From NCBI GenBank assembly GCA_947387485.1, contig CANDNT010000002.1:558001-622000 (forward strand): a DNA stretch of 64,000 bases, written 5' to 3'. Each line of letters begins with the position of its first letter. The stretch's first letter is position 1. This DNA is from Aquimarina rhabdastrellae. GTDB lineage: Bacteria > Bacteroidota > Bacteroidia > Flavobacteriales > Flavobacteriaceae. The position numbers were made by a program, and so were the translations under genes. This document shows positions 19,101 through 28,263 of this stretch, piece after piece. Below the pieces are notes generated by a model. The model was given only the letters and a program-made list of their open reading frames with translations, did not search any database and was not told the origin of the DNA.

Positions 19101-21470
19101 TTAATTTTCTTTGAGCGGCAAAGATAAAGAATCCACAACTTTCTTTGGTGGAGTATAGATTAACTTAAAACTCTTTTTGGTCATCACAGCATCGTTAATA
19201 GTAAACGGCTTTGGCATCATATCTTTTGAACGGTTTTCGATAGTGAATTTTGGATGAGATAAAAGATCAAAAGAAGATTCAATTACAGTAAATGTAGGTA
19301 CTGAATCTTTATGAAAAGTCATTTTTAACTGCAAAGGCCTGTTTTTGTTTACATGATAAGTAACAAGTCCTTTTTTCCATCTTTTGGTAAAAGCATTATA
19401 GGTTTTATTTCCATAGTTAAAATCCTCGGTAGTCACTCCATTAGCTTCCATAGCGTCAAAATTAAATATTGTGTTGGTATAAACATCCATACGGTTAATA
19501 CTACGTCGCGGTGTAATGGCTAAAGTAACTGTTCTTTGATCTTGAATAATAGCATCATTTACAATGATAAAATTAGGTTCAGGAATGTCTTTAACATCGG
19601 TTTTTGTAGTAAAGCTAAATTGCTTTCCATATTTACTGTCCAATTGCATTGTATTATAACGTTGAGCGTCGTTTTGAGCAACGTTAATATATTTTTCTGT
19701 CCATGGGTCAAGAATTTGATCATAAGTTGCCCAAGTGGCTTCATTTGTATCCTTATCTAAAAAGTAAACCAAACTATTAGGTTTTTGTCTCCCCTCAGCA
19801 AAACTAGAAGTAGTATGCGCATAAATTAAAGCAACAAGAGTTACTCCAAAAGCAAGATGACTTAATAAGTGTTTTTTAGTAATAAAAGCAAGAACAGGAA
19901 GTAGTAATGAGAATAAGAAAACAGTTAAGATTCCAGATACAAAGGTGATGCCTAAGCCTAGTGCTACAGGAAAAGCTTTGATAAATGGAGTAATAATAAA
20001 TATAGCAGGCAATGCTAATATGGTTAATAAATAACTGTTAGGTTCTTTTTGTCTTATAGTGATCCATAAACTAATTAATCCAAAAAATGCAGGAATGATA
20101 AAATAACTGGCTCCTTTTAAATAGATCGCTACCATAGCAGATACGACAAGCCACAAAAATAATGGAGCTACTAGCATACTTGGAACTTCTTCTTGATAAT
20201 TGAATTTACCGTATATCTTAAATGATATAGCTAATGCTAAGGCAACAAAAACAAGAATATAGGTATAACCGTTATAAGTAAAACCATGTTGTATCTCACT
20301 ATAATGTGGATAGATTAAACTAATAACTTTCCATAATCCAAAACCAATTGCACCAGTGAGTATTAATGAGAGTAGTACAGTCCATAATCCTTTAAAAACA
20401 AATTTAAAATGAATACGCTGTTTAGATTTTCCATAAATAATTATCGCTATAAAAAGAATGATAGCAAAAAATAGCATAGGGAAAATCCAACTAAAAGGAT
20501 ATTTAACAAGCTTAAAAACAGGTACATCAAAATAGATATAATCTTGATTTGATTTTAAAGAAGAAAGATCAGCATCTGCAAAATAATTTAGCAAAGGCAT
20601 TAAATAACTCCCTTGATGTTGTAATGTATTTAGGTCTAAATTTTCCCAAGTATCATTTGCAGTATGATAATCAAAATGATCTCCGATAAAAGCAAAATTG
20701 AATCCTTCTATATCTGCTTCTTCTCTAAAAACAGTAAGATCAGTATCATTAGGTAACATTTTATAAATACTATAAGCCAATGAGTTTGCAGCTGGATGCG
20801 AGGGATTAGCATTTGTAAACTCTTCAATTAATTGCCCATTTTTAGTATTTGTTTCTACGAGCATAAAAGATTCACCACCACTACCACGAGCTTCAAAGTT
20901 AAGAACGAGTCCTACCTTTTTTGCCCAAGGGTGTTTATTTACAAAAAGTTTAGCTCCGTTAAGACCTAGTTCTTCACCGTCTGTAAAACAAATAATAATA
21001 TCATTTTTAGGCTTTTTGTTGGTTGCCAAAAAAGCTCTTACACCTTCTAATATTGTAGCAACACCACTAGCAGCATCACTAGCACCAACAGCAGAATGTG
21101 GGTCACTATCATAGTGTGATAATAATACTAAAGCCTTTTTTGAATCAGATCCTTTGATTCGAGCAATAATATTTTGAGGTTGACTTAGTTCCCCTGTTTT
21201 ATAAATCGAATACCCTTCTTGAATCTGAGTTTGAAGTCCCATTTTCTGTAACTCGTTTATAATATATCGTTTGCTTTCTTCGTGAGCTGTACTACCTAGA
21301 TAATGTGGAGCTTTGGCAATATTTTTGACAAAATCAAGTGCTCGTAAAGTAGAAAATTCTTCAGATGGAGTGTCTAATCCGCTAATAGAATGAGGTGTAC
21401 TTCTATACAAGCTAAACCAGGCAGCTATTAATAAAAGAACAAATGAAATAAGTAATGAAAGTTTTTTCAT
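19101..21470 (-). CDS. M28-family zinc metallopeptidase with multi-pass membrane domain
   Basis: An aminopeptidase-type M28 peptidase fused to a membrane domain, like yeast Pff1/vacuolar M28 proteins. I start at the ATG at 21468-21470 (MKKLSLLISF), which gives a clean signal-anchor. The longer in-frame extension lacks protein character. Zinc-site motifs are LLSHYDSDPHSAVGASDAASG (His and bridging Asp) and FTDGEELGLNGA (catalytic Glu-Glu), with a later HFDYHTANDTWENLD histidine. From about residue 340 to 600 there are roughly eight hydrophobic segments, then a soluble C-terminal domain. The catalytic domain should face the periplasm. It releases N-terminal residues from peptides by family inference; the substrate is unknown. 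Confidence 0.88.
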   Translation of the reverse strand: MKKLSLLISFVLLLIAAWFSLYRSTPHSISGLDTPSEEFSTLRALDFVKNIAKAPHYLGSTAHEESKRYIINELQKMGLQTQIQEGYSIYKTGELSQPQNIIARIKGSDSKKALVLLSHYDSDPHSAVGASDAASGVATILEGVRAFLATNKKPKNDIIICFTDGEELGLNGAKLFVNKHPWAKKVGLVLNFEARGSGGESFMLVETNTKNGQLIEEFTNANPSHPAANSLAYSIYKMLPNDTDLTVFREEADIEGFNFAFIGDHFDYHTANDTWENLDLNTLQHQGSYLMPLLNYFADADLSSLKSNQDYIYFDVPVFKLVKYPFSWIFPMLFFAIILFIAIIIYGKSKQRIHFKFVFKGLWTVLLSLILTGAIGFGLWKVISLIYPHYSEIQHGFTYNGYTYILVFVALALAISFKIYGKFNYQEEVPSMLVAPLFLWLVVSAMVAIYLKGASYFIIPAFFGLISLWITIRQKEPNSYLLTILALPAIFIITPFIKAFPVALGLGITFVSGILTVFLFSLLLPVLAFITKKHLLSHLAFGVTLVALIYAHTTSSFAEGRQKPNSLVYFLDKDTNEATWATYDQILDPWTEKYINVAQNDAQRYNTMQLDSKYGKQFSFTTKTDVKDIPEPNFIIVNDAIIQDQRTVTLAITPRRSINRMDVYTNTIFNFDAMEANGVTTEDFNYGNKTYNAFTKRWKKGLVTYHVNKNRPLQLKMTFHKDSVPTFTVIESSFDLLSHPKFTIENRSKDMMPKPFTINDAVMTKKSFKLIYTPPKKVVDSLSLPLKEN

Positions 21471-21656
21471 GATAGCAAAAGATGCTTTAATGTTAGTTTT
21501 AAGTGATTTGATGTTGAGTGATTTTAGTATTAATAGAAATTTACTATTAATAACTGGTATTAAATGTACTAAATAATGCTGAATCAAAGGTTTATAAAAA
21601 GTAAAAGTTGCTTAAGTGTTTTGAAATCATTATATTAAAAGAAAAGCTAAGCGTCT

Positions 21657-22127
21657 ATGGGTATATTTAATTTTAGAGGAGCGCGCTCCAAAACGAAACC
21701 AACTGCCGAATTACCGATTCAGGTGTCTGATTACATGTCTAAAAAATTAATCACTTTTAATCCGGATCAATCCGTATTAGAGGTTATGGAGACATTAATT
21801 AAGCATAAGATATCGGGCGGACCAGTTGTAGGGAAAGAGAATGAATTGCTAGGTATTATTTCTGAAGGAGATTGTATAAAGCAAATCAACGAAAGTCGAT
21901 ACTATAATATGCCTATGGAAAACTTTAATGTCGAAAAGTTTATGGTGAAAAATGTTGAAACGATTGAAGGTAACGTGAGTATTTTTGACGCGGCAAATCA
22001 ATTTTTACAATCCAAAAGAAGGAGGTTTCCTATCATTGAAAATGGAAAATTAATAGGATTGATAAGTCAGAAAGACATTTTAAAAGCAGTCTTAAAATTA
22101 AACGGACAGCGATGGAGAGACAAGTAA
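21657..22127 (+). CDS. CBS-domain pair protein
   Basis: A 156-residue cytoplasmic protein composed of two CBS domains (about residues 22-80 and 92-150). These form one Bateman module, which usually binds adenine nucleotides and acts as an energy or ionic sensor. Signature stretches are ISGGPVVGKENELLGIISEGD in the first domain and RRFPIIENGKLIGLISQKD in the second. The N-terminal 20 residues are basic and probably flexible. No effector domain is attached, so it would act on a partner that the neighbourhood does not reveal. It is divergent from the M28 peptidase gene and followed by a strong terminator. Confidence 0.88.
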   Translation: MGIFNFRGARSKTKPTAELPIQVSDYMSKKLITFNPDQSVLEVMETLIKHKISGGPVVGKENELLGIISEGDCIKQINESRYYNMPMENFNVEKFMVKNVETIEGNVSIFDAANQFLQSKRRRFPIIENGKLIGLISQKDILKAVLKLNGQRWRDK

Positions 22128-22150
22128 ATTACTTGAAGAACAAATGATAA

Positions 22151-22186
22151 TCGTTCAGAATAACATAATTTCTGAACGATTTTTTT
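22151..22186 (+). terminator. Terminator of the CBS gene
   Basis: A perfect 10-bp stem (TCGTTCAGAA/TTCTGAACGA), a 9-nt loop and a run of seven Ts. Confidence 0.88.
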
Positions 22187-22493
22187 ATACCTAAGAATAC
22201 TTAAAAACATACACTAAAAATGTAAAACACTAAATAGAAAAGTTAAAAGTGTTTTAGTAGATGATTCAGAGGTAGTTTGATATTTTTTGAGTAAACAAAT
22301 CTAAAATTACCAATTGATATTCTTGATTTAGTATTCGATATTCCTGTAACGGCCTATCGAAAGTATAACGTAAAATTTGCAATGAGAGAAGCGTAAAATT
22401 AGCTAATATTGGAGTTGGTTAGTTAAGTAGTTTTTGAGTCACTTCGATTCCGCTCAGCGAAAAATAAGCAATCGTTATTGTTGAGAAACTATA
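22187..22493. other. Non-coding gap with palindromic repeat remnant
   Basis: About 300 nt. Apart from repeat copy E near the right end, no gene, promoter or stable hairpin is evident. Confidence 0.5.
22436..22460. repeat. Short intergenic palindromic repeat, copy E (degenerate)
   Basis: Contains CTTCGATTCCGCTCAG, the family core, but the outer arms (GAGTCA and CAGCGA) are not complementary, so this copy is decayed or partial. Confidence 0.45.
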
Positions 22494-22844
22494 TTAACTA
22501 TTGCGTTTAACCAGAGCATAATAATCATTCTCTAATGGTAAATACCCTTGATCATAAACAAAATAATAAATAGTACCAGATTTTGTGGTGTAAATACTGG
22601 TGATATAGTTAAAATCAAAACCTTTTGCTATTAATTGATTTCGTGTAGCTTTAGATTTTTCATTTGGGTTTAGCGATTCTAGAATTCTATAATTTTTACG
22701 TAAACGATTATTGATATTTCTGATCAAGTTTTTACTATCCTTGTTGACTTTATTGTTATATGCATTACGACAATAATCATTACAAAACTTTTTATCGATT
22801 CGTCCGATAATAGCTTCACCACATTCTAAACATTGTTTTGCCAT
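22494..22844 (-). CDS. Zinc-ribbon protein (DUF2116-like)
   Basis: A 116-residue protein with an N-terminal zinc ribbon: CLECGEAI followed by KKFCNDYCRNAYNN gives four cysteines spaced CxxC and CxxxC. A basic helical stretch (about 30-65) follows, then a small C-terminal domain with strands FNYITSIYT and IYYFVYDQGYL. The arrangement is seen in short Bacteroidota proteins of unknown role, and nucleic-acid binding is a reasonable guess from the ribbon and the basic helix. It is 6 nt downstream of the DUF6265 gene and probably co-transcribed with it. Confidence 0.7.
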   Translation of the reverse strand: MAKQCLECGEAIIGRIDKKFCNDYCRNAYNNKVNKDSKNLIRNINNRLRKNYRILESLNPNEKSKATRNQLIAKGFDFNYITSIYTTKSGTIYYFVYDQGYLPLENDYYALVKRNS

Positions 22845-22850
22845 AAAGAC

Positions 22851-23342
22851 TTATTGTTTGTGATAGTTAAATTTGGCTTCTTTTTCTTTTCCATTATTAT
22901 GAATAACAACATAAATATTCATTTCTGTGTCACTGATTTTTTCAAAAGTAAATTGATCAAAGAAGACTTTATTGCCATCTAATTTGATAAATTTAAAATC
23001 AACGGTTTCTTCTTTTTCTTCCCAACCATGTAGATTTGCATCAAAATGTTTGAGTTGGAGTAAAAGTGTATTGTCTTTTTCGGTGATAGTACCTAGTTCA
23101 TAAAACTTAACTTGATTATCAACTACCAATTTAAATGAAAACATCATAGAGTTGCCTAATGGATTACTCCATATTTCTTCCGTTTTACCACCAAAAGCTT
23201 CGCCAGTCCAATAACCACTAATCCATGAGATATCTTGTAGCGAGGCTTTAGTAGCTACATGATTTTCTTGATATTTAAGTGTGTGTTGCGCCTGAAGACC
23301 AATAAAACTTAAACAAAAAAGAAGTGTATAAATAAACTTCAT
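22851..23342 (-). CDS. Secreted DUF6265-type protein
   Basis: A 163-residue protein with a signal peptide (MKFIYTLLFCLSFIGLQAQ, cleavage after AQ or before it) and a single beta-rich domain. The ISWISGYWTGEAFGGKTEEIWSNP motif region near residues 38-61 is characteristic of the DUF6265 family, followed by strands resembling a lipocalin-like barrel. Ligand and role are unknown. It is the first gene of a two-gene unit with the zinc-ribbon protein. Its start lies only 39 nt from the deacetylase remnant, which marks the left edge of the accessory island. Confidence 0.7.
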   Translation of the reverse strand: MKFIYTLLFCLSFIGLQAQHTLKYQENHVATKASLQDISWISGYWTGEAFGGKTEEIWSNPLGNSMMFSFKLVVDNQVKFYELGTITEKDNTLLLQLKHFDANLHGWEEKEETVDFKFIKLDGNKVFFDQFTFEKISDTEMNIYVVIHNNGKEKEAKFNYHKQ

Positions 23343-23381
23343 GGGTTGTATTTTGAATAACAGTTAATAATATAAGGAAAA

Positions 23382-23462
23382 TCAAGCAGAGATTAAAAAA
23401 ACACCCTGAGCTAGTCGGTATGTATTAGGAGGAATCTCGGCTATAGTTTTGATTTCGGGTGA
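23382..23462 (-). pseudogene. Detached 3' end of a histone-deacetylase-family gene
   Basis: Read leftward this encodes SPEIKTIAEIPPNTYRLAQG and VFLISA then a stop. It matches the last 22 or so residues of the intact deacetylase at 33757-34659 (SPEIKTIVEAHANTYRLAQD then IFF), with about 16 identical positions. At DNA level, 23405-23459 aligns without gaps to 33771-33825 with 10 mismatches in 55, including a perfect 19-base block (23441-23459 and 33807-33825). Upstream codons show no further similarity, so only the gene tail is left. It has the same orientation as the intact gene and lies at the opposite end of the vgrG operon. Confidence 0.75.
23441..23459. repeat. Left member of 19-bp perfect direct repeat flanking the island
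   Basis: CTATAGTTTTGATTTCGGG, identical and in the same orientation as 33807-33825. It is the core of a 55-bp imperfect repeat spaced 10,366 nt apart, and could be an attachment-like or recombination site. Confidence 0.65.
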
Positions 23463-23822
23463 AAGTTTACTGAGTGTAATCGATGTGTTAAGAAAAAGTT
23501 AATGCGTAATTCTGTATATGAATATGACAAAAGTATTTAATAGATTTATACTAGGTCAAAAAAGATAAACTGCTATATTCTTAAGGAAATAATCAGCTGA
23601 TTAGAATATAGTAACTAGATCTTAATCAATAAATATAGTTTCATAAAAAATCAAATTAAATGTTTAATAATATACCCCTTTTTAGACTCACCTTACTTTA
23701 AAAAATAGGTTTTATTTAATTTTAAAAGACTTGTAATAATACAAGATGCTAGGATGTTTTTATGATATTCATAGTAGCTATTTGTATACCTCATTTTACC
23801 AAATCATAAAAAAATAAATCGA

Positions 23823-25643
23823 ATGAAACCAGCAGAAAGTCAAGTTATTATTAGCATTGGCGGAGAAAACTTACATAGTTTCGAAGAACTTCGTTTAAAT
23901 CAACAAATGCAGAATCATCATGAGTTTGAACTATGGATAGATGCAGATGTAAAAGAAAATGAAGGATCCTTTACTCTAGATCGAGCACAGACATGGTTAG
24001 GAAAGACTATTGTCATTACTCAAAAAAAGCAAGAATTTATCGGAATTGTGACACAATTAAAAATGGTGCAAACAGATGGACATCATAGTTTATTGCATTT
24101 AAAAGGGTATTCCAAAACCATTCTATTGGATAAGGTAAGGAAACTGAAGAGCTGGAGAGAAAAAGATCTAGAGAGTATCATAAAAGAAGTTTTACAGCAA
24201 ACTACTTTTGCAAAACAAATACGACCAAACTACCGACAGAAAATAAATTATCAAGCTCAGTATCAGGAAACCAATTTTCAGTTTTTGCAGCGACTTGCAC
24301 AAGAATACCATGACTGGTTGTATTATGATGGGAAGCAATTAAATTTTGGTAAACCAAAAGAACCTGAAGCTGTTTCTATAGAATACGGTAAAGAAATTAC
24401 CGAAATGAAAATAGGAATTGATACTACAGCACCACATCAAGATCGTTATAGTTATGATTCGATGAACCATACTATGCATAGGAGTAATAGTAATAAAAAT
24501 GTGGAAGGCCTTAACGAATTGGCACATCATGCGTTTGAAACCTCCAAAGAAATGTATCCAGATGGTCATCAAGGTTATTTATGGGGAAGAACAAAACATA
24601 AAGGTGAATTGGACCAAGCTGTAGAATCTGAACAAAGTGCATTAGCAGCCAATTTACATACTATAGAAGCAAAAAGTAGTCAAAAAGATTTGACAGTAGG
24701 AAGTATAATTAAAATACAAGCTTCTAGGTATGATATGAAAAGTTTTGAAATCAAGCCTTTGGGAGAATATATTATTACTCAAATAAACCATCATTTTTCG
24801 GGACGTTTAGAGTATGAAAATCAATTTAAAGCGGTACCTGCAGGTATTGTGTATTTGCCTAATCAACAATACCATCGTCCACAAGCACATTCTCAATTAG
24901 CAGAGGTAATTAGTAATGCAGACCCAATGGGTAAAGGACGTATACAAGTGCAAATGCAATGGCAAACTGGTGATATGAAAACAGCTTGGATACGTGTATT
25001 AACACCCAATGCAGGAAGTTCTTCAAATCACAGTCGCAATAGAGGACAAGTATTCATTCCAGAAGTAGGGGATCAAGTGATGGTAGGATTTAGATATAAT
25101 GATCCTAATCGTCCTTTTGTAATGGGAAGTGTATATCATGGAACTAATGGATCAGGAGGAAAACACAATAATAACTACAAAAGTATTATTACACGATCAG
25201 GGCATGTCGTAGAATTTAATGATACTGATAAGGCTGAATCTATTACGATTACAGATAGAAAAGGGAATAATTTGGTTATCGATACTGCTGGTGAATCTAT
25301 TACTATCAATGCATTAAAAGATATAACTATTAATGCGGGTGAAAATATAAATATTACTGCAGGTAAAAACATTATCGTAAATGCAGGTGATAATATTGAT
25401 GAGAATGCAGGAAAAAATATTTCCTCAAGAGCAGGAAAAGATATACTTCAAAATGCCAGTGGAGATATCAAAGAAAAAAGTAACAATATTATAGAAATTG
25501 CGGATAAAGACTACAAAAGAGAATCTATACAATCTGATGTGTATGGGGCTAAAGTAACGATTAATAGCATAAAAGAAGATATAGATATTTTAAGCTCTAA
25601 AACTGTTAATATTAACGCTTCAGAAAAATCTAATCTTTTTTAA
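23823..25643 (+). CDS. vgrG: Type VI secretion tip protein VgrG
   Basis: The spike protein of a contractile injection machine, carrying effectors at the tip of the Hcp tube. The 606-residue protein has the gp27-like N-terminal part (about 1-340) and an OB-fold gp5-like domain around 355-450 (ADPMGKGRIQVQMQW, AWIRVLTPNAG, VGDQVMVGFRYNDPNRPFVMGS). A C-terminal needle of short repeats (about 490-560) cycles ITINAGENINI-like units, forming a triple-stranded beta-helix. It is of the Bacteroidota T6SS(iii) kind. It is the first gene of a compact operon whose genes overlap or abut through 33709. No sheath, baseplate or ATPase genes are nearby, so the machine must be encoded elsewhere. Confidence 0.92.
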   Translation: MKPAESQVIISIGGENLHSFEELRLNQQMQNHHEFELWIDADVKENEGSFTLDRAQTWLGKTIVITQKKQEFIGIVTQLKMVQTDGHHSLLHLKGYSKTILLDKVRKLKSWREKDLESIIKEVLQQTTFAKQIRPNYRQKINYQAQYQETNFQFLQRLAQEYHDWLYYDGKQLNFGKPKEPEAVSIEYGKEITEMKIGIDTTAPHQDRYSYDSMNHTMHRSNSNKNVEGLNELAHHAFETSKEMYPDGHQGYLWGRTKHKGELDQAVESEQSALAANLHTIEAKSSQKDLTVGSIIKIQASRYDMKSFEIKPLGEYIITQINHHFSGRLEYENQFKAVPAGIVYLPNQQYHRPQAHSQLAEVISNADPMGKGRIQVQMQWQTGDMKTAWIRVLTPNAGSSSNHSRNRGQVFIPEVGDQVMVGFRYNDPNRPFVMGSVYHGTNGSGGKHNNNYKSIITRSGHVVEFNDTDKAESITITDRKGNNLVIDTAGESITINALKDITINAGENINITAGKNIIVNAGDNIDENAGKNISSRAGKDILQNASGDIKEKSNNIIEIADKDYKRESIQSDVYGAKVTINSIKEDIDILSSKTVNINASEKSNLF

Positions 25644-25645
25644 TT

Positions 25646-25819
25646 ATGGCAATCACCAAAAGAGCTGTAAACATAGAGAAAACAGCAAGGAAAAACTATG
25701 TGTTAAAAGCAAAAAACATTACAAATTTAGCAGAGACTATAAAAATAGAAGCAGGTGATGGCGAGGTAAAATTAAACAGTAAGGCTAAAATAAATATAAA
25801 AGGAGATGGGGGGAGTTAA
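25646..25819 (+). CDS. 57-residue VgrG-tip-like peptide
   Basis: A short gene, ATG at 25646, starting 2 nt after the vgrG stop and overlapping the effector gene start at 25806 by 14 nt. The product is basic at the N-terminus (MAITKRAVNIEKTARKNYVL) and then has the strand pattern IKIEAGDGEVKLNSKAKINI, the same style of repeat as the VgrG beta-helix needle. It may be a detached needle extension or a small adaptor joining the spike to the DUF2235 effector. Tight coupling on both sides supports that it is translated. No family is recognised. Confidence 0.6.
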   Translation: MAITKRAVNIEKTARKNYVLKAKNITNLAETIKIEAGDGEVKLNSKAKINIKGDGGS

Positions 25820-27212
25820 TTTTGGAACATATGAGCCTACCAGAGATAAATTACAAAGTGATAAAAGTATTATCGTAAACATTTTTTTTGACGGTACCTT
25901 AAATAACCGAAGTAACACACGATCTAGAGTAGCAAATGAGAGGCGATCAAATGGACTTCCTTATAATCAAGCAGATAACCCTGATGGTTTTATTCAAGCT
26001 GAAGGAGAAGATACGAGCTATTATAATGACGAATCTAATGTCTCTAGATTAGAAGAATATATAATACAAGACCAACAAGAGGTATTTTCTATTTATACCG
26101 AGGGGATAGGAACTCTAGATTATGGAGAAGACCAACAAGATGGTTACGCTTACGGCTCTAGAAATAGAGGAGCTTTTGACAGTAACGACGATACAGGTGT
26201 TTTAGGCAAGGTAAAAATTGGTTGTGATAAAATTTTAGAAAAGATTCAAAAATCAATAAAAAAATCTAAAACTGTCGATTTTACTTTTAATGTATTTGGG
26301 TTTAGTCGCGGAGCCGCTGCCGCTCGTAATTTTGTACACGAAGTTGGCTTTGTTAATATGCGTGAAGACGATAATGACGAACAACAACCTCATGGGCATT
26401 TAGGAGTATCGTTTTCGACTTTACCACAAACTATAGGGAATGTTATTGTAAACTTTGTAGGTTTATATGACACAGTATCCTCTTATCAACCACTAGGTAT
26501 GGGGCAATGGATTGATGTTTCACCAAATTTTGAAAATGATGTAGGAGAACTCAATTTAAATAGCTTAGGAGCTGCTAACTATACACTTCACTTAACAGCC
26601 GAAAATGAATTACGAGAAAACTTCTCACTTACTAATATCAATAGTGCGCGTAAAGGAAAGACTATAGAACTGCCAGGTGTACATTCTGATATTGGTGGTG
26701 GCTATATAGACAGCATGGATGAAAATGGGATTTTATTGTATGATATTTACGATTGGTCAAACGACCCTATTATTGCAGAACGTCAGCGCTATATTGATGA
26801 AGGTTGGTATCTAGAGGACGAGATTATTATAGATTATAGTGGCCGAAATGAAATATATGGTTATCGCACTAATTTGTCTAACAAATACAGTTTTATTCCA
26901 CTGCGCTATATGATGCAATTTGCTAAAAGTGAAGGGAAAATAGAATTTAAAGAAGTTAAATTAGAAAGAGATTTTCCTTTAGATACATTTTTAACAAGTG
27001 TGAAGACACGTTTAGATAGTTATGTTAAAGGAGGTAATGGTTTGGTATTAACATCAGGAAATACGTTTACGGCAAAACAATTAGCTGATCATGTTATGCT
27101 AAAGGAGTTAAGAAACAAATACTTACATATTTCACATCACTACAAAAATACTGCAGGAGTGGCGGAACCTATGGCACCTAGAGAAGGAGGACGATTAATT
27201 ATACCAGGGTAA
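25806..27212 (+). CDS. DUF2235-type T6SS lipase effector (Tle1-like)
   Basis: A 468-residue alpha/beta-hydrolase of the DUF2235 family, to which the T6SS phospholipase effectors of the Tle1 group belong. The opening strand IIVNIFFDGTLNN and the nucleophile elbow VFGFSRGAAAAR (GxSxG, serine in GFSRG) are present. VGLYDTVSS (acidic residue) and LPGVHSDIGGGY (histidine) supply the rest of a catalytic triad. It probably hydrolyses membrane phospholipids of a target cell after VgrG-mediated delivery; the activity is family inference. There is no signal peptide, consistent with T6SS loading. It is followed after 1 nt by a DUF2931 lipoprotein, a plausible immunity partner. Confidence 0.85.
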   Translation: MGGVNFGTYEPTRDKLQSDKSIIVNIFFDGTLNNRSNTRSRVANERRSNGLPYNQADNPDGFIQAEGEDTSYYNDESNVSRLEEYIIQDQQEVFSIYTEGIGTLDYGEDQQDGYAYGSRNRGAFDSNDDTGVLGKVKIGCDKILEKIQKSIKKSKTVDFTFNVFGFSRGAAAARNFVHEVGFVNMREDDNDEQQPHGHLGVSFSTLPQTIGNVIVNFVGLYDTVSSYQPLGMGQWIDVSPNFENDVGELNLNSLGAANYTLHLTAENELRENFSLTNINSARKGKTIELPGVHSDIGGGYIDSMDENGILLYDIYDWSNDPIIAERQRYIDEGWYLEDEIIIDYSGRNEIYGYRTNLSNKYSFIPLRYMMQFAKSEGKIEFKEVKLERDFPLDTFLTSVKTRLDSYVKGGNGLVLTSGNTFTAKQLADHVMLKELRNKYLHISHHYKNTAGVAEPMAPREGGRLIIPG

Positions 27213-27213
27213 G

Positions 27214-28257
27214 ATGATACGTAATAAAATTATACTAATAATAAGTATTATCAGTTTAATCTTAGGCTGTAAAAATAATAATATGGATAAACCGAAATCA
27301 TATAAATGGGATGTAGAAGGTGGTGCCCCAAAAAATTATCCTGGGGTATTTTATTATGCCGATTTTATTTATGAAGGTGGCAGTAAGTCAGTGCCTGCAG
27401 GTGCTGCAGGTTATCAAAATGGTTGGGGTTGGGGTGGTAGGTCTAGGACTGAGCGTCCTTCACCATTACCACATCGTCTTATTGCGGTTTGGGTATCTAC
27501 AACAGAAAAACAGGCCTATTTGGGGGATTTTGAATTGGACACTGTAAAGATTAAAGAGATTTTTGAAAAAGGAGAAATAAATATCAATAGGGATGATAGG
27601 GCAACTAATCATAATTTTACTTTTAAAGTAAGTACTGCCCCTGGTGGTGTATTAGCTGTATGGCTAGAAGGTATACTATCTCAAGTAGAAGTCGGCTATT
27701 ATAAGGGTACAAAGACTAATAAGATTACTTATAAAGATTTAGCTCCACAAGGAATAGATCAAACCTTAGAAGAATATTGTCAGAGTTTTATTGATGAAGA
27801 TTTGAGTCCTGAAATCCAGCAACAATTAGCCACCACAGGACCACCATTTGGCTTATGGGATAGTTATCGAAAAAAATATACTTGGCATACGACAGGTTTA
27901 AAAGACAAAAAACTAATAGGAATAGAATATTACTATTACAATGGGGAAAAAGAAACTATACAACTTAAGGAATATAATGTAAATCAGCCTCTACAAAGAG
28001 CATTACCTTATCAAGGATGGTTACGTTGGGTTACCCCAGAAGAGAAGACCTATGATGCCGATGTTTTTTTTAATGAAGAAAGCATCTTTGAAGCTTTTAA
28101 AAAAACGTACGAAAAAGAAGAAGATTCTGCAAGTATGGTTTATGATGTAAATACAGTAAATAACAAGACAACTATTAAGGTTTATTTACAGAATGAAAAC
28201 ATAAAAACAGAGATAAAAACAGACAGTATAAATGTATATCGTCATCCTGAAAAATAA
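27214..28257 (+). CDS. DUF2931-type lipoprotein, candidate immunity protein
   Basis: A 347-residue lipoprotein: signal MIRNKIILIISIISLILGC with lipobox ILGC. The region YKWDVEGGAPKNYPGVFYY followed by glycine-rich segment and PLPHRLIAVWVSTTEKQAYLG is typical of DUF2931 proteins, which often sit beside T6SS or polymorphic effectors. Envelope location and position 1 nt after the lipase effector suggest that it neutralises the effector in the producer's periplasm. A second segment (AVWLEG...GYYKGTKT) and the C-terminal third (HTTGLKDKKLIGIEYYYYNG) are beta-rich. No enzymatic motif is seen. Immunity is inferred from context only. Confidence 0.65.
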   Translation: MIRNKIILIISIISLILGCKNNNMDKPKSYKWDVEGGAPKNYPGVFYYADFIYEGGSKSVPAGAAGYQNGWGWGGRSRTERPSPLPHRLIAVWVSTTEKQAYLGDFELDTVKIKEIFEKGEININRDDRATNHNFTFKVSTAPGGVLAVWLEGILSQVEVGYYKGTKTNKITYKDLAPQGIDQTLEEYCQSFIDEDLSPEIQQQLATTGPPFGLWDSYRKKYTWHTTGLKDKKLIGIEYYYYNGEKETIQLKEYNVNQPLQRALPYQGWLRWVTPEEKTYDADVFFNEESIFEAFKKTYEKEEDSASMVYDVNTVNNKTTIKVYLQNENIKTEIKTDSINVYRHPEK

Positions 28258-28263
28258 TTTTAA

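Larger units (their letters stand above)
23343..23822. other. Left junction of the T6SS cargo island
   Basis: About 480 nt between the DUF6265 gene and vgrG. It contains the deacetylase 3'-end remnant (23382-23462) and then AT-rich sequence with no recognised gene. The promoter of the vgrG operon must be here, but no TAnnTTTG box stands out. Confidence 0.5.

Noticed and set aside
25250..25530. Repeated AT-rich units at the end of vgrG as a DNA repeat
   Set aside because: The periodicity is that of the protein beta-helix (NAG-containing strands) and stays in frame; it is not a separate repeat element.
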